Positions 43,680-54,075 are shown, numbered from the stretch's first letter. The stretch: DNA of 64,000 nucleotides from an uncultured Halomicronema sp. (GCA_937899725.1 CALCCA010000113.1:39596-103595), one strand, 5' to 3'. The notes: generated from the letters alone by a model not told the origin. Program-made: numbers and translations.

Positions 43680-45014
43680 ATGTCTAAGTACGACTCCCAT
43701 CTCAAATGTTCCTTTTGTGGTAAATCACAAGAGCAGGTTCGGAAACTGATTGCCGGCCCTGGGGTCTACATCTGTGACGAATGTGTAGACTTGTGCAACG
43801 AAATCTTAGATGAGGAGCTGTTTGACTCTGGGGCCACGGTGCCGCAGTCAGTGCCCCGGCGCGAACAGATGCCGGAGCGCCGCCGCACCCCGTCACCGAT
43901 CGCCTTCAACCAGGTGCCCAAACCGCGCGAGATCAAGAACTATCTCGACGAGCATGTAATTGGTCAAGACGAATCCAAGAAGGTGCTGTCAGTGGCAGTT
44001 TATAACCACTACAAGCGCTTAAGCCATCTGCAAAGTCAAGGCGACAATGCGGATGAAGGTCTTGAGATTCAGAAAGCCAACATTCTCCTCATTGGCCCAA
44101 CCGGCTCAGGTAAAACTCTACTGGCTCAAACGCTGGCAAGAATCCTCGATGTGCCGTTTGCCGTAGCAGACGCCACCACACTGACCGAAGCGGGCTATGT
44201 CGGCGAAGATGTGGAAAACATCCTGCTGCGTTTGCTGCAGGTCGCCGACTTAGACGTGGAAGAAGCTCAGCGCGGCATCATCTACATCGATGAAATTGAC
44301 AAGATTGCTCGCAAGAGCGAAAATCCCTCGATCACCCGGGACGTCTCGGGTGAAGGGGTACAGCAAGCGCTGCTGAAGATGCTGGAAGGAACTGTCGCCA
44401 ACGTGCCTCCTCAGGGTGGTCGCAAGCATCCCTACCAGGATTGTATTCAAATCGACACGAGCAACATTCTGTTTATTTGCGGGGGGGCGTTTGTCGGTCT
44501 CGACAAAATGGTGGAGCAGCGCGTCGGCAAGAAATCTATGGGTTTCATTCAGCCGGGCGACAGTCAATCCTCGCGCGAGAAGCGCACGGCAGATATTCTG
44601 AAGCAGTTGGAACCCCAGGATCTGGTCAAATACGGCTTGATTCCAGAATTTATTGGCCGGATTCCTGCGACAACGGTGGTTGATCCCCTGGATGAAGACA
44701 TGCTCGTAGCCATTATGACCGAGCCGAAAAATGCCCTAGTCAAACAGTTCCAAAAGCTGATGGGCATGGATAACGTGCAGCTTGAATTTAAGCAAGATGC
44801 CGTGCGAGCGATCGCTCGGGAAGCCTATCGCCGCAAAACGGGGGCACGTGCCCTGCGCGGTATTGTTGAGGAGCTGATGCTCGAAGTGATGTATGAGCTG
44901 CCCTCCCGTAAGGATGTGAAGCGCTGCATGATCACTCGCGAAATGGTCGAGCAACGCTCTACTGCGGAGCTGCTACTGCACCCTTCCTCTTTACCCAAGC
45001 CTGAGTCTGCCTAA
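43680..45014 (+). CDS. clpX: ATP-dependent Clp protease ATP-binding subunit ClpX
   Basis: A 444-residue AAA+ unfoldase that feeds substrates to ClpP. The N-terminal zinc-binding domain has CSFCGK and CDECVDLC; Walker A is [11 protein letters not shown], Walker [10 protein letters not shown], the pore loop GYVGEDVE, and the IGF-type ClpP-docking loop appears as MGF near KKSMGFIQ. All core motifs are present. Confidence 0.96.
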   Translation: MSKYDSHLKCSFCGKSQEQVRKLIAGPGVYICDECVDLCNEILDEELFDSGATVPQSVPRREQMPERRRTPSPIAFNQVPKPREIKNYLDEHVIGQDESKKVLSVAVYNHYKRLSHLQSQGDNADEGLEIQKANILLIGPTGSGKTLLAQTLARILDVPFAVADATTLTEAGYVGEDVENILLRLLQVADLDVEEAQRGIIYIDEIDKIARKSENPSITRDVSGEGVQQALLKMLEGTVANVPPQGGRKHPYQDCIQIDTSNILFICGGAFVGLDKMVEQRVGKKSMGFIQPGDSQSSREKRTADILKQLEPQDLVKYGLIPEFIGRIPATTVVDPLDEDMLVAIMTEPKNALVKQFQKLMGMDNVQLEFKQDAVRAIAREAYRRKTGARALRGIVEELMLEVMYELPSRKDVKRCMITREMVEQRSTAELLLHPSSLPKPESA

Positions 45015-45025
45015 CGCACCCCAAG

Positions 45026-45886
45026 ATGCCCTACGTTTCAGTTGCTGACGTTGACCACTACTACGAATGGCTTACCGAAAAGGGGGATTCAGAGCCTGGT
45101 AGTAAGCCGGTCATGGTCTTTATTCACGGTTGGGGGGGCTCCTGCCGCTATTGGCGCTCCACGGCCCAGGCATTGAGTCCTCAATTTGATTGCCTACTCT
45201 ATGACATGCGGGGATTCGGGCGATCGGGCATTGCCGCCGAAAACCGCGAGGCCGTTTTGGCGCGCGGCTATGAGCTCGAAACCTTTGCCGATGATCTGGC
45301 CGCGCTCTTAGATACGTTCAACCTAGAGACGGTGTGGTTGAATTCCCACTCGACCGGGGCTTCCGTCGCCGTTTTCTTTTTGAATCAGTATGGCCATCGC
45401 GTTGAGCGGGCGATTTTAACCTGCAACGGCATTTTTGAATACGATAAAAAGTCCTTTGAGGCATTTTATAAATTTGGCGGCTACGTGGTGGGTTTCCGTC
45501 CGGCTTGGCTCAAGCGGATTCCCCTGGCCCCTCGCGTGTTTATGTCTCGTTTTCTCAGTAGTCCGATTCCTGCCGCTGAAAAAGTCGCTTTTCTCGAAGA
45601 TTATTTAGCCGCCGATGGCGATGTGGCCTTAGGGACGGTCTACACCGCGGTGAGTAAGCGGGCGACCGAAGTAATGCCCGTCGCCTTTAAGCAAATTACC
45701 GTCCCGAGTTTGTTGGTATCAGGGCAATACGACCAGATCACGCCCGCTAAGTTGGGGAAGGCGGCGGCAGACTTGAATCCTGAGGCGATTAAGTATGTCG
45801 AAATCAGCAATACGGGGCACTTTCCGATGCTAGAGGCACCGCAAACTTACCTTAAGGAAGTCCAAGCCTTTCTCCAAGCGGCTTAG
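45026..45886 (+). CDS. Alpha/beta hydrolase
   Basis: A 286-residue serine hydrolase fold. HGWGGS forms the oxyanion region, the nucleophile elbow is SHSTG (Ser in place of the usual first Gly), the acid is probably the Asp in GQYDQIT, and the His is in TGHFPMLEAP. The substrate is unknown. It starts 11 bp after clpX, so it probably shares that message, and overlaps the convergent phytol-kinase-like gene by 4 bp. Confidence 0.85.
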   Translation: MPYVSVADVDHYYEWLTEKGDSEPGSKPVMVFIHGWGGSCRYWRSTAQALSPQFDCLLYDMRGFGRSGIAAENREAVLARGYELETFADDLAALLDTFNLETVWLNSHSTGASVAVFFLNQYGHRVERAILTCNGIFEYDKKSFEAFYKFGGYVVGFRPAWLKRIPLAPRVFMSRFLSSPIPAAEKVAFLEDYLAADGDVALGTVYTAVSKRATEVMPVAFKQITVPSLLVSGQYDQITPAKLGKAAADLNPEAIKYVEISNTGHFPMLEAPQTYLKEVQAFLQAA

Positions 45887-46599
45887 GGATTAACCAAGAT
45901 AACAGCCCATAACCCGTAGGCTAAAAAACCACTCGCCAGCGGTACGGTGAGGTTGTCAATGCCCCATTTGGAGAACGACTCCAACAGCGTTGCTGACAAG
46001 GCCACGATGAGGGCGATCGCGCCCATCGTCAGAGTAAAACCATGGACGCTGCCTAAGACCAGCCACCCCGCCGTGAAGCTTACCAAAGCCATTGCGCTGG
46101 TGCCTTCCCAACTCTTTTTCATTTCCCAGACCTGATAAGGATGGCGACCAATCGACTGTCCGACCAGGGCCGCCATGCCATCGCCCCAGGTCATGGTCAA
46201 AATGCCGAGTACGGCGAACTCGGGCAGCCCCTGCGGCCAAAAGGTGGCGGTCAAGACGCCAATACTGACGGCATAAAAAAAGGTGCCGAGACTGGTGCGG
46301 CCAACGCTGTTGATGCCGGGCAAAATTGGCAACCAGTAAGACAGCAGCGCCACTAAGCTGAAGGCGATCGACGCCATAATGCCCATCCAGGCTGGGGTTT
46401 GTAGCCACCAGGCCAGCAAAATTACATTACCGGCCCCAATATGCACAATTTTGCGGGTGATTTCGCCGGAAACAGAGTGAGTCAGATACAGCCCCTGAGA
46501 AATCAAACCGACCACCCCCAACCAGGCTCCCACCAGCCCAATCTGGAGTACGGGTAACGGCCACCCTGTAAAATTTAGTAAGGCCTCAAGCAAGATCAT
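45883..46599 (-). CDS. Phytol kinase / SEC59-DGK1-VTE5 family protein
   Basis: A 238-residue integral membrane CTP-dependent kinase-like protein with about six to seven helices. Family motifs are GEITRKIVHIGAGN, WGDGMAALVG and KKSWEGTSAM. VTE5-type enzymes phosphorylate phytol released from chlorophyll for tocopherol or chlorophyll recycling; assignment to that substrate is from family membership. Confidence 0.85.
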   Translation of the reverse strand: MILLEALLNFTGWPLPVLQIGLVGAWLGVVGLISQGLYLTHSVSGEITRKIVHIGAGNVILLAWWLQTPAWMGIMASIAFSLVALLSYWLPILPGINSVGRTSLGTFFYAVSIGVLTATFWPQGLPEFAVLGILTMTWGDGMAALVGQSIGRHPYQVWEMKKSWEGTSAMALVSFTAGWLVLGSVHGFTLTMGAIALIVALSATLLESFSKWGIDNLTVPLASGFLAYGLWAVILVNP

Positions 46600-46780
46600 T
46601 CCTCACCGCTGTGCCCTCACTCTACCGTTTTTGTGGCGGGCGAGAACCGCGCTGAATATCCTGTCGCCAAGGCTTTTCTCGACAATCGGCGGCGAACTCT
46701 TAGCCGCCCTTAACAGCATCGATGGGGCTCGATGGCCCGACATTGGCAATTCCTCATCACAGACAACGACAGTACAAGGT

Positions 46781-47548
46781 ATGGCAGAGAGATTACAAAA
46801 AGTGTTGTCAGGCTGGGGCATTGCCTCCCGTCGCCACGCCGAAAGTTTGATTAAAGCGGGGCGAGTGTCCGTCAACGGTCAGGTCGCTGAGCTGGGACAA
46901 AAGGCGAATCCGGAGCACGATCGCATTCAGCTGGATGGTCAAGAACTGAATGCTCAAAATCACCCTGAAAGCCACTACTACCTACTGAATAAACCTCTAA
47001 GGGTCGTCTCAACCTGCCATGATCCGCAAGGTCGGAAAACAGTTCTAGCGTTTTTGCCCCCTCACGTTGTTCACCATCAAGGCATACATCCGGTGGGACG
47101 GCTTGACTACAACTCAACCGGAGCCCTGTTGCTGACAAATGACGGCGATCTCACCTATCGGTTGACGCATCCGCGCCATCATTTCCCCAAGACCTATCGG
47201 GTGGTGGTCGCCGGTCAACCCAGTGCCGCGACCCTCGATCGCTGGCGACGCGGGGGCAGGTTGGGCGATCGCCCAACCCAACCCGCCCAAGTCACGATGG
47301 TGGCTCCTCCGAGCTCCCATCAGACCGAATTAGAAATCGTGCTTTGGGAAGGGCAAAATCGCCAGATTCGCCGTACTGCCGAACAGCTAGGTCATCCGGT
47401 CAAGCGATTGCATCGCCTCGCCGTGGGGCCGATCGCCCTCGGCAACTTAGCGCCCGGCAAAATTCGACCGCTCACCCGACCGGAACTGCATCAGCTGCGG
47501 CAGGTATCCACCCAAACTTCTGCCCCCAGTAATGTCACAGAATCGTAA
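46781..47548 (+). CDS. RsuA/RluB-type pseudouridine synthase
   Basis: A 255-residue rRNA modification enzyme. An S4 RNA-binding domain at the start (LQKVLSGWGIASRRHAESLI) precedes the catalytic domain with GRLDYNSTGALLLTNDG, whose Asp is the nucleophile, and NRQIRRTAEQLGHPV. I chose ATG at 46781, where the S4 domain begins; the open frame extends upstream to 46631 without family features. Confidence 0.9.
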   Translation: MAERLQKVLSGWGIASRRHAESLIKAGRVSVNGQVAELGQKANPEHDRIQLDGQELNAQNHPESHYYLLNKPLRVVSTCHDPQGRKTVLAFLPPHVVHHQGIHPVGRLDYNSTGALLLTNDGDLTYRLTHPRHHFPKTYRVVVAGQPSAATLDRWRRGGRLGDRPTQPAQVTMVAPPSSHQTELEIVLWEGQNRQIRRTAEQLGHPVKRLHRLAVGPIALGNLAPGKIRPLTRPELHQLRQVSTQTSAPSNVTES

Positions 47549-47629
47549 TTTTGGTGGATACTAGGCATGTCGTAATTTTTGTTTATAGAAGTCACGTTAT
47601 ATATTTAGTTTGCGTCTTCAGAAGGCTTA

Positions 47630-48430
47630 ATGAAGAAACCGTCACCCGATAATCACCAGCTCTACCACGATCAGTTGGTTCATATTGGTCAGATCTTGCG
47701 AGGCACTCGCGAGACCAAGGGCATATCCTACGAAGATTTGACTGAACAAACTCTGATTCGTCTGAGCTTACTCAAGGCGCTCGAAGCGGCTGATGTTAGT
47801 CAGCTACCGGAGCCGGTCTATACCCGAGGGCTGATCCGTCGCTACGGCGATAGTTTGGGGCTTGACGGGGAAGCGCTGGCCATTCAATATTCCACACCGG
47901 CGACGGCGACGGTGGCCTCTCGTTCATTTTGGCGGCTGCCAGTAACGCCTCAATTGCGTCCGGTGCATCTGTACCTGACCTACATCGTGCTGATTGGGAT
48001 TGCGATTAGTGCGCTGTCCTACACGTTTCAGCGCATGAACTATCAGAACAGCACGCTGCCCGTCTTAGAAGGGGAAGTCGCCGAAGAAGCCACACTACCA
48101 GAAGCGGGAGCCGGCACGCCTGAAGAGGCCTCGCCGACAGAGGCGACCTCACCCACAGCAGGAATTAATTCACCGATTCGGGTGGCGGTCGAGCTGCAGG
48201 GGCAGTCTTGGATTCGCGTCACCACCGACGGCCAAGTTACCTTTGAAGGCATTTTGAAGGAAGGCGCAACCCAAGTCTGGACGGCAGAAGAACAACTCAA
48301 AATCCGCGCGGGGAATGCGGGCGGCGTCATGGTGTCTTTTAACGAAGGTAACTCTCAACTGTTGGGACAACCGGGCATGGTGGCTGAAGCGGTCTACCCA
48401 CCCAATACGGCCAGTTTGACGACTCCCTAG
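47630..48430 (+). CDS. RodZ-like HTH membrane protein
   Basis: A 266-residue protein with a cytoplasmic HTH_25 domain (about 17-90), one transmembrane helix (about 115-137), an acidic Pro/Thr-rich linker and a DUF4115-type beta domain at the C-terminus (SWIRVTTDGQVTFEGIL...). This is the RodZ layout; RodZ anchors MreB in cell-shape control. It is monocistronic. Compare the solo HTH at 5689. Confidence 0.85.
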   Translation: MKKPSPDNHQLYHDQLVHIGQILRGTRETKGISYEDLTEQTLIRLSLLKALEAADVSQLPEPVYTRGLIRRYGDSLGLDGEALAIQYSTPATATVASRSFWRLPVTPQLRPVHLYLTYIVLIGIAISALSYTFQRMNYQNSTLPVLEGEVAEEATLPEAGAGTPEEASPTEATSPTAGINSPIRVAVELQGQSWIRVTTDGQVTFEGILKEGATQVWTAEEQLKIRAGNAGGVMVSFNEGNSQLLGQPGMVAEAVYPPNTASLTTP

Positions 48431-48772
48431 TAATCGTTAGTAGGCTGTGGTTGAGTTTGCATATCCTTCCTGGGGCTTGGGGTGCCAGGGGAAAGGGCAG
48501 ACACACTGGAATGGTGGCATTACTTCTGCCGTTGCAGTGCGGTCGGCGCAGCTAACACACTGCAGCAAATTGAGGAGTTTTTCAAACCGGGGTTCAACCA
48601 GTAGGGCTTGGTATAGCAGTCGCCAGTCCGGTTAGCTCAAGACTGCGAAGCCACTTTTCTGGGGACACCTAGAAGCACTCTGATCCTAAGCGCATCAGCA
48701 AAGTGACCAGCACAATATAGTTCCCCTGCCGGTTCAGGGGGGTATTGAGACTCTGATCACTAGGAATCCAAA
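48431..48772. other. Convergent intergenic region
   Basis: 342 bp between convergent genes. A small hairpin (48723-48728 with 48735-48740) lacks a T-run. The plus-strand frame at 48447 shows no family features. Nothing else is seen. Confidence 0.35.
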
Positions 48773-49885
48773 TCAGTTGGCGCGCTGCCAGAGTCGAATC
48801 ACTTCGTTCACCAGGGTGCGATCGGGCGGTGTCGTAGCCTGGATTGCAGGTTCAGGCTCGACACCGGGGATATTCTGGTTCCAGGGGCTATTGGGGACGT
48901 CGGAGATCGCCACATCAGGATTAAGCGGTCGAAAGCCATGCTGCACAAACACCGCCTGCTGTTCTGGCGCGATCAGAAAGTCGATGAACTGCTGACCGGC
49001 CTGAGCGTCTGCGGCACTGACATCCCGGCGGGCGATCGCGGCGGTAGACACCGTCTCGATCGTTGGATCAAGGTAGTAAATCTGGTAGGCCGCGGCTTTG
49101 CTTTGTTGGGATTGCTGCCAGCGGTACAGCGCGATGCTTTCGTAGACGATCGCGATATCGGCGTCGTTGGGGCCGCGAGCAATAAATTCCTGCAGCAGAA
49201 TGTCGGTAGACCGGGGTGGTTGATAGACCGATCGCTTGACCAGACCAAACAACGCCCCGACCTCGGCCGTATTGAGGTTGGCTAAAGTGAGGGTTTGATT
49301 GTTGAGCTTGGCCTGTGACCAGAGCGATAGCGCTAGCTGACCACTGTTCGATCGTTCAGGGTCGGTGGTGAGGAGGTCAAAGCTGCCCCAGTCGCCATTG
49401 CCGCCGAGGGCTGACCAGTTACCCTGGGTGACAGCGGTCTCCAGACGCGACCATTGAAACTGATTGTTGGGAAACAGGACTTGTCCGCGCTCTGGCCAGA
49501 CCACAGCGACCAACATCGTTTTGGCAATGGGCTGGGGCGCATCGTAAAACGGCTCGTCACCATATTGTGTGCTCCATCGCTGCGCCAGTTCGTCCAGCAG
49601 CTGACCGTTCGCCGGAATCAGTACAGTCGGCGTAAAGTCGTTTTGGTCATCCAAATAGTTGTTAACGAGGTCTTGAGAGCCCTGCAGTTCGATTTGTAGA
49701 TCCAAGTTTGGGTTGGCCGCTTCGAAGCGCTGTTCAAGCACCGCCAGCGGTTCCTGCAGCTCCGAACCGCTGACCACGGTCACCGTTCGATTTACGCCTG
49801 GCAGCGGCATGTAGGCCAGCCCGAAAGCCCCGATCGCGATCGCAGCCGAAGTTACCATTCGAAAAGCCGGTTTCATCAATTCCAT
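48773..49885 (-). CDS. Extracytoplasmic substrate-binding protein
   Basis: A 370-residue type II periplasmic-binding-fold protein (SBP_bac_11-like) with an N-terminal signal anchor (about 10-28). It shares the motif R-S-N-S-G (ERSNSGQLALSLW) and overall order with the N-terminal half of the vWA lipoprotein at 50662. No ABC permease or ATPase lies nearby, so it may act as a sensor or partner rather than a transporter component. It is third in a tight minus-strand unit: 41 bp after the coiled-coil gene. The ligand is unknown. Confidence 0.8.
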   Translation of the reverse strand: MELMKPAFRMVTSAAIAIGAFGLAYMPLPGVNRTVTVVSGSELQEPLAVLEQRFEAANPNLDLQIELQGSQDLVNNYLDDQNDFTPTVLIPANGQLLDELAQRWSTQYGDEPFYDAPQPIAKTMLVAVVWPERGQVLFPNNQFQWSRLETAVTQGNWSALGGNGDWGSFDLLTTDPERSNSGQLALSLWSQAKLNNQTLTLANLNTAEVGALFGLVKRSVYQPPRSTDILLQEFIARGPNDADIAIVYESIALYRWQQSQQSKAAAYQIYYLDPTIETVSTAAIARRDVSAADAQAGQQFIDFLIAPEQQAVFVQHGFRPLNPDVAISDVPNSPWNQNIPGVEPEPAIQATTPPDRTLVNEVIRLWQRAN

Positions 49886-49926
49886 CTCCGCATAGTGTGT
49901 CCGACCATATCGCTGCCATAAACCCT

Positions 49927-50658
49927 TTATTGAGGCGTCATCAGCACGTCCATGCTCTCTTGCATGTTATTCAGCTCTAGGCCCAGTTCCCGCAGTTCGT
50001 CCGTTTGGAGATCGCTGTCAAGGTCCGCCGAGCGCAGCTTATTTTGCAGTTGCTGTAAGACGCCGCCCGCATCCACAATCAGCGTCGATAGATTTACCAC
50101 CTGAGCCTCACGGGCGTCTTCCCCCTGCTGGGCCAGTTGAATATTGCGCTCTAGGCTCGCCGCTAACCGCTGCCACTGTTTGCGGGCAACCCCCGTACTG
50201 ATTTGCTGTTTGTGTTGGGCTTCTTGCAATTGCTTCGCCAGATTTTCAACTGACAGGAGCGACCCTCGGCCACTGAGTCGGGTGGCCATTGCATCCAGTT
50301 TGGCGGGCAGCTCACGGGTGCGATCGCAGGCGTATTGCACAATCCCGAGCAGCTCCACCTGATGGGTTTCAGTCAGCAAGTCAAGCGACTCGGCCTGCAA
50401 GTCGTTAGCCTGGCCGGCCAGGCGCTCGGCCCGCTCCTTGGCCTGGCGCAGTTCAGCCTCCAGGCGAGGATTGTCGAGCCCCAGCGACTCGGGCTCGCGG
50501 CCCTTCAGCACGGCGCCGCCGACGGTGGCGATCGCCACGGCTCCTGGCAGTGCCACGACGGTGGGTAACTGTAGCAACCGCACTCCCGCCACTAAAAAAA
50601 CGCCGCCCGCCAGCACCGCTAAAGGATACGCCAGGGGATTGGTGAGTTTCATGGGCAT
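49927..50658 (-). CDS. Membrane-anchored coiled-coil protein, unknown
   Basis: A 243-residue protein with two hydrophobic segments at about 10-50 and a long charged, helical remainder (about 60-243) rich in Leu, Gln, Glu and Lys, likely coiled coil. I do not recognise the family. It starts 3 bp after the vWA lipoprotein gene and precedes the second binding protein, so it is probably the membrane scaffold of the set. Confidence 0.75.
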   Translation of the reverse strand: MPMKLTNPLAYPLAVLAGGVFLVAGVRLLQLPTVVALPGAVAIATVGGAVLKGREPESLGLDNPRLEAELRQAKERAERLAGQANDLQAESLDLLTETHQVELLGIVQYACDRTRELPAKLDAMATRLSGRGSLLSVENLAKQLQEAQHKQQISTGVARKQWQRLAASLERNIQLAQQGEDAREAQVVNLSTLIVDAGGVLQQLQNKLRSADLDSDLQTDELRELGLELNNMQESMDVLMTPQ

Positions 50659-50661
50659 CCG

Positions 50662-52374
50662 TTAAAACTCCAGCTGAATATCTTGCATCAGACGCGCGAT
50701 CGTATCGGGGTCGCCCTTGGCATAGTAACCGCCGGTAGACTCAGAAATTTGGGTCAACACGTCGGGGTTGAAGTCACCTTCGTCGCCATAGCCCACGGTA
50801 AAAAACGCAATCCGCTCGTCGGTTGAAAAATCAGATTCTTTTAAACTCGTGAGCAGACTGTCAAACGGCACATCAGAGCCAGAATCCTCGCCATCGGTGA
50901 GCACCAGCACAGCGTTAATAGCATTTTGCCGCAGGTTGGCTCGCAGCCAGCTCTGGGCGTCTAAAGACGCGTCATAGAGGCGGGTGCCGCCCTCCGCCTG
51001 CAGGCTATTGATAAAGTCAAAGCCACGCTGCTGCCCCTCGGGTGTGCCATCGACCAACACCGGGGGCCGAATCGCTTCGTCAAAGTCAATCAGCGCCACC
51101 TGATCGTTAGAGCCCAGGGTCGTGATGTAGGTTTGCAGCGTGTTTTGCACTGCTGGTAGCTTATTCCCTTCCATCGAGCCGGAGGAATCTACCACGATCG
51201 CCACGAGGGAAGGCTTTTTGGCGAAATCGGCCCAAGCGGTAATCATCTCGTCTACCACGGCGGCTTCCGGCGGCCGGTAGGAGTCATAACTGGCGTTGGG
51301 ATTAACTCCAAATTCAGGACTAAATCGGCTGCCCAGCGCCACTTCTGGACTGCCTGGACGCAGTCCCAAATCGGTTGCCAACGTCTGGATTTCTGGAGTT
51401 TGCAGGTAGCCTAAAAACTCGGTAGCCGCCGCTTGCTCAACCGCATCGACCCAGGGTGCATTCAGCAAAATTCCGCGCATATTTGAGGTAAAGGTCGCCT
51501 GCGGATAGACCGCGACATATTTGGGTTGCCCTGGCTGTAGTTGGGCATTTGCAGCGATGACCGATGACTCATATACCGACCCGATAGAGGCCCAAAATGG
51601 CCCGTTAGCCGCCATCGCCTCTGCCAGGGAGCTGGTTGAGGTGCCATAGCGCGTAATCTTTTCCTGAATTTTTTGAATATCGCCCTGGTAGGTGGTGACA
51701 TCGGTAGCAGTGAGCGTTTCGGGACGCTTGCCCGACACCGAGGCGAACTGAGCCACTAGGGTCTGCAGACCAGAGTTCGATCGCGTGGGGGCGGTGTGCA
51801 CGTAGTAAATATTTTGTGGCGGACTGGCGGCATCCAGGTCCTGGTGGGTTTGGGCCTGGGTGAGAGCAACAAAAAGATCATCTACCGACTGTATGCTTGG
51901 GGCCAAATCTTCCCGCACCATAAACACCATCGGGCTGTAGGCCAGCAGCGGAGCGTCGGTGATCGGGGGGACGTAGTCAGCACCGGGCGCTGCTTGCTGC
52001 AGTTGATACAGCAGCTGACTATGGTAAATTTCACCGTCTACAGAGATGAGTGTCGGTAGCCCCGCGGCTTCAGTATCCAAAGTACCGGACTGTGATTGCT
52101 GCGCGTAGGCGAGCACTTGGGCAACAACATCGCCACTGCCTGCGGCCTCACAACTGATGTAAAACGCTTCCCCGGACTCTAAGACGGGGCTATCAGCGTT
52201 AAACCGTGCAGCGGCCTCATCACAAAAGTCATGCAGGGCGCTGCCCACCATGACATTGACCTCAACCCCTGAACTGCTACTAAATTCGCCACCAGAGTCA
52301 TTACAGGCCGCCAAGCCGCCTAAGGTGAGGGCGATCGCCGCCGTTTTTAACACAGAATTACCAAATGTCTGCAT
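50662..52374 (-). CDS. Lipoprotein with substrate-binding domain fused to vWA domain
   Basis: A 570-residue exported protein. The signal peptide ends in a lipobox (LAAC, Cys24). Residues about 35-360 form a periplasmic-binding fold with an RSNSG motif like the partner at 48773. A von Willebrand A domain occupies about 390-570 with a complete MIDAS: Asp396-x-Ser-x-Ser, the Thr in GGTRLYDA and the Asp in LTDGED. It should bind a divalent metal and a protein partner at the cell surface. It is first in the three-gene unit; no transporter is adjacent. Function unknown. Confidence 0.82.
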   Translation of the reverse strand: MQTFGNSVLKTAAIALTLGGLAACNDSGGEFSSSSGVEVNVMVGSALHDFCDEAAARFNADSPVLESGEAFYISCEAAGSGDVVAQVLAYAQQSQSGTLDTEAAGLPTLISVDGEIYHSQLLYQLQQAAPGADYVPPITDAPLLAYSPMVFMVREDLAPSIQSVDDLFVALTQAQTHQDLDAASPPQNIYYVHTAPTRSNSGLQTLVAQFASVSGKRPETLTATDVTTYQGDIQKIQEKITRYGTSTSSLAEAMAANGPFWASIGSVYESSVIAANAQLQPGQPKYVAVYPQATFTSNMRGILLNAPWVDAVEQAAATEFLGYLQTPEIQTLATDLGLRPGSPEVALGSRFSPEFGVNPNASYDSYRPPEAAVVDEMITAWADFAKKPSLVAIVVDSSGSMEGNKLPAVQNTLQTYITTLGSNDQVALIDFDEAIRPPVLVDGTPEGQQRGFDFINSLQAEGGTRLYDASLDAQSWLRANLRQNAINAVLVLTDGEDSGSDVPFDSLLTSLKESDFSTDERIAFFTVGYGDEGDFNPDVLTQISESTGGYYAKGDPDTIARLMQDIQLEF

Positions 52375-52991
52375 GAATTTTGGGTGTTATGAACAATACC
52401 GCACAGTCGCCCAGGCCACAGCAAAGGCCCTCAAAACAGTGACGCAGATGCCACGCCCGGCGCCCGGAGAAAGCAATGACCAACCATGAAAAAACCCTCA
52501 TTAAGATACTGTTGCCCATGTCGAGACCGATGAATTAAATCGCCCTCATAGGTCACTAACGCCACCCCAGAATGCCCAAAACCAGCCAAATTCAGTCGTC
52601 TAAGCACCATCTCAGTCAGGCTTCGTGCTGATTGTTGCAGGCGATAATAGCGGTCATGATGCCCTCATCCATCAGCATGAAGCCCAAAAGTCAGGTTCAG
52701 GTCAATAGGGCGGTGCTGGAGTTAGCTACAGCGTACAAACCGGCGATTACTTATAAAACGCCAATGATGAGGCTGTGCCCAAATCCGCGCCTTGGTTGGG
52801 ACGGCAAGAACTGGCTCAGGGAAACGATCGCTTTCAGGCTCAAGGGCAGTCCCAAATTCTGGGAAAGTCGACTGCACCAATGCCAAATCGGGCGATCGCA
52901 CCAGCCCAGAAATAAGCGGCCACAGGCCTAGACCATCCGCCAGCCAGTGGCTGTCTGACCTTAAATCAGAGGATTGAAATTTTGAGATGGC
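52375..52991. other. Long intergenic region
   Basis: 617 bp between two minus-strand genes. It includes a HIP1 site near 52890 and several short frames without family features. It should hold the promoter of the vWA unit. A decayed gene is possible but not recognisable. Confidence 0.35.
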
Positions 52992-53765
52992 TCAAATGGT
53001 CGATTCGTCGGCACCGCCTTGAGACGACTGAGTCACCAGGCTAGCCAAATCGGTTTGCCCCAGCTCCAGCCAGCCCGCCGCCGATAACGCGGTCTCTGGC
53101 GCAGGCGCAGTACTCAGGGGCCGCCAGAGCCGCTGGATACTCTGCCAGAGCAGCGGCAGAGCGCTGACCCCAATAAAGCTGGCGACGACTGCACCAATCA
53201 CAATATCGGCCCAGAGCCACTGCAAAAAGGTGACCGCGATCGCCGCGAGAATGGCTCCAACCGACCCCAATAAATCCGCCAAGATATGCAAAAATACGCC
53301 GCGCAGGTTCAGATTTTGCCGCATATCGCCGTGCAGCCAGTACAGATTAAGCCCATTCACCAACAGCCCCAGCAAAGCGGTAATCAGCATCGGCAGGCTC
53401 AAAATTTCAGTGGGTTGTCCCTGCCAGTGGGCGAGGGCCTCGCGGCCAATCCAAGCAGCCATCGCCAATAACGCCAGCCCATTAATCAGCGCTGCCACGA
53501 GTTCCAGCCGGTGGCTACCCGGTGCCTGGACGGGTGATCGCTGAGCCAAGGCGGCCGCCACGATGGCCAGCCCCATCGCCAAGCCATCCGTCAGCATATG
53601 ACCCGAATCAGCCCGCAACGTCAGGCTGTGGCTCAAGCTCGCCACCCATAGCTCGATCCCCGCAAACAGCGTGACACTCACCATCACTAACCCCAGCCAC
53701 CGGAGCTGGCGGGGCGCTGGCTGACAGTCTTGACAAGGCAATAAGGGTTTCACAGAGGCGGTCAC
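52992..53765 (-). CDS. Cation diffusion facilitator exporter, short form
   Basis: A 257-residue inner-membrane divalent-cation/proton antiporter. Six helices are present, with the metal site motifs ADSGHMLTD (His and Asp in helix 2) and HILADLLGSVG (helix 5), typical of zinc exporters of the ZitB/CzcD type. The C-terminal cytoplasmic domain of most CDF proteins is absent or replaced by a short tail. An N-terminal CxxC (CQDC) lies before helix 1. Confidence 0.88.
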   Translation of the reverse strand: MTASVKPLLPCQDCQPAPRQLRWLGLVMVSVTLFAGIELWVASLSHSLTLRADSGHMLTDGLAMGLAIVAAALAQRSPVQAPGSHRLELVAALINGLALLAMAAWIGREALAHWQGQPTEILSLPMLITALLGLLVNGLNLYWLHGDMRQNLNLRGVFLHILADLLGSVGAILAAIAVTFLQWLWADIVIGAVVASFIGVSALPLLWQSIQRLWRPLSTAPAPETALSAAGWLELGQTDLASLVTQSSQGGADESTI

Positions 53766-54075
53766 AGACTCAATAATTTGGCTTAAGAATACCCGATGTC
53801 AGGAAAGATAGAGCGATTTGAGGTGGCCGCTTGCCCACGGATCATCATCGCGCCAAAACCCAGCCAGGATGGCAGCTGCCTCAAACCGTAATTTAGTTTT
53901 AGACCTCGACTCAAGCCCAAAAGTTCCCCGACCGGTCCCGATGACACCTTGATCTCTAGCGAGTCGGAGCGGCCCGAAGGCGAGGGCGATCGCCCGATAA
54001 CCGGAGATTTCATCAGATATGACTGAAGCAGAATGTTAAACTGGCATCTGCGCTTTAGTAGGACTGCTGCCCCCG
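53766..54075. other. Divergent intergenic region
   Basis: 310 bp between the divergent CDF and LpxB-like genes. It should contain both promoters. The minus-strand frame at 53783-54013 has no family features. HIP1-like GGCGATCGCC near 53985. Confidence 0.35.

Noticed and set aside
52632..52931. 99-residue plus-strand frame in the long spacer before the vWA unit
   Set aside because: No recognisable features or ribosome site; could be chance in a 617-bp spacer.
53783..54013. 76-residue minus-strand frame between the CDF and LpxB-like genes
   Set aside because: No family features; it covers the divergent promoter region.
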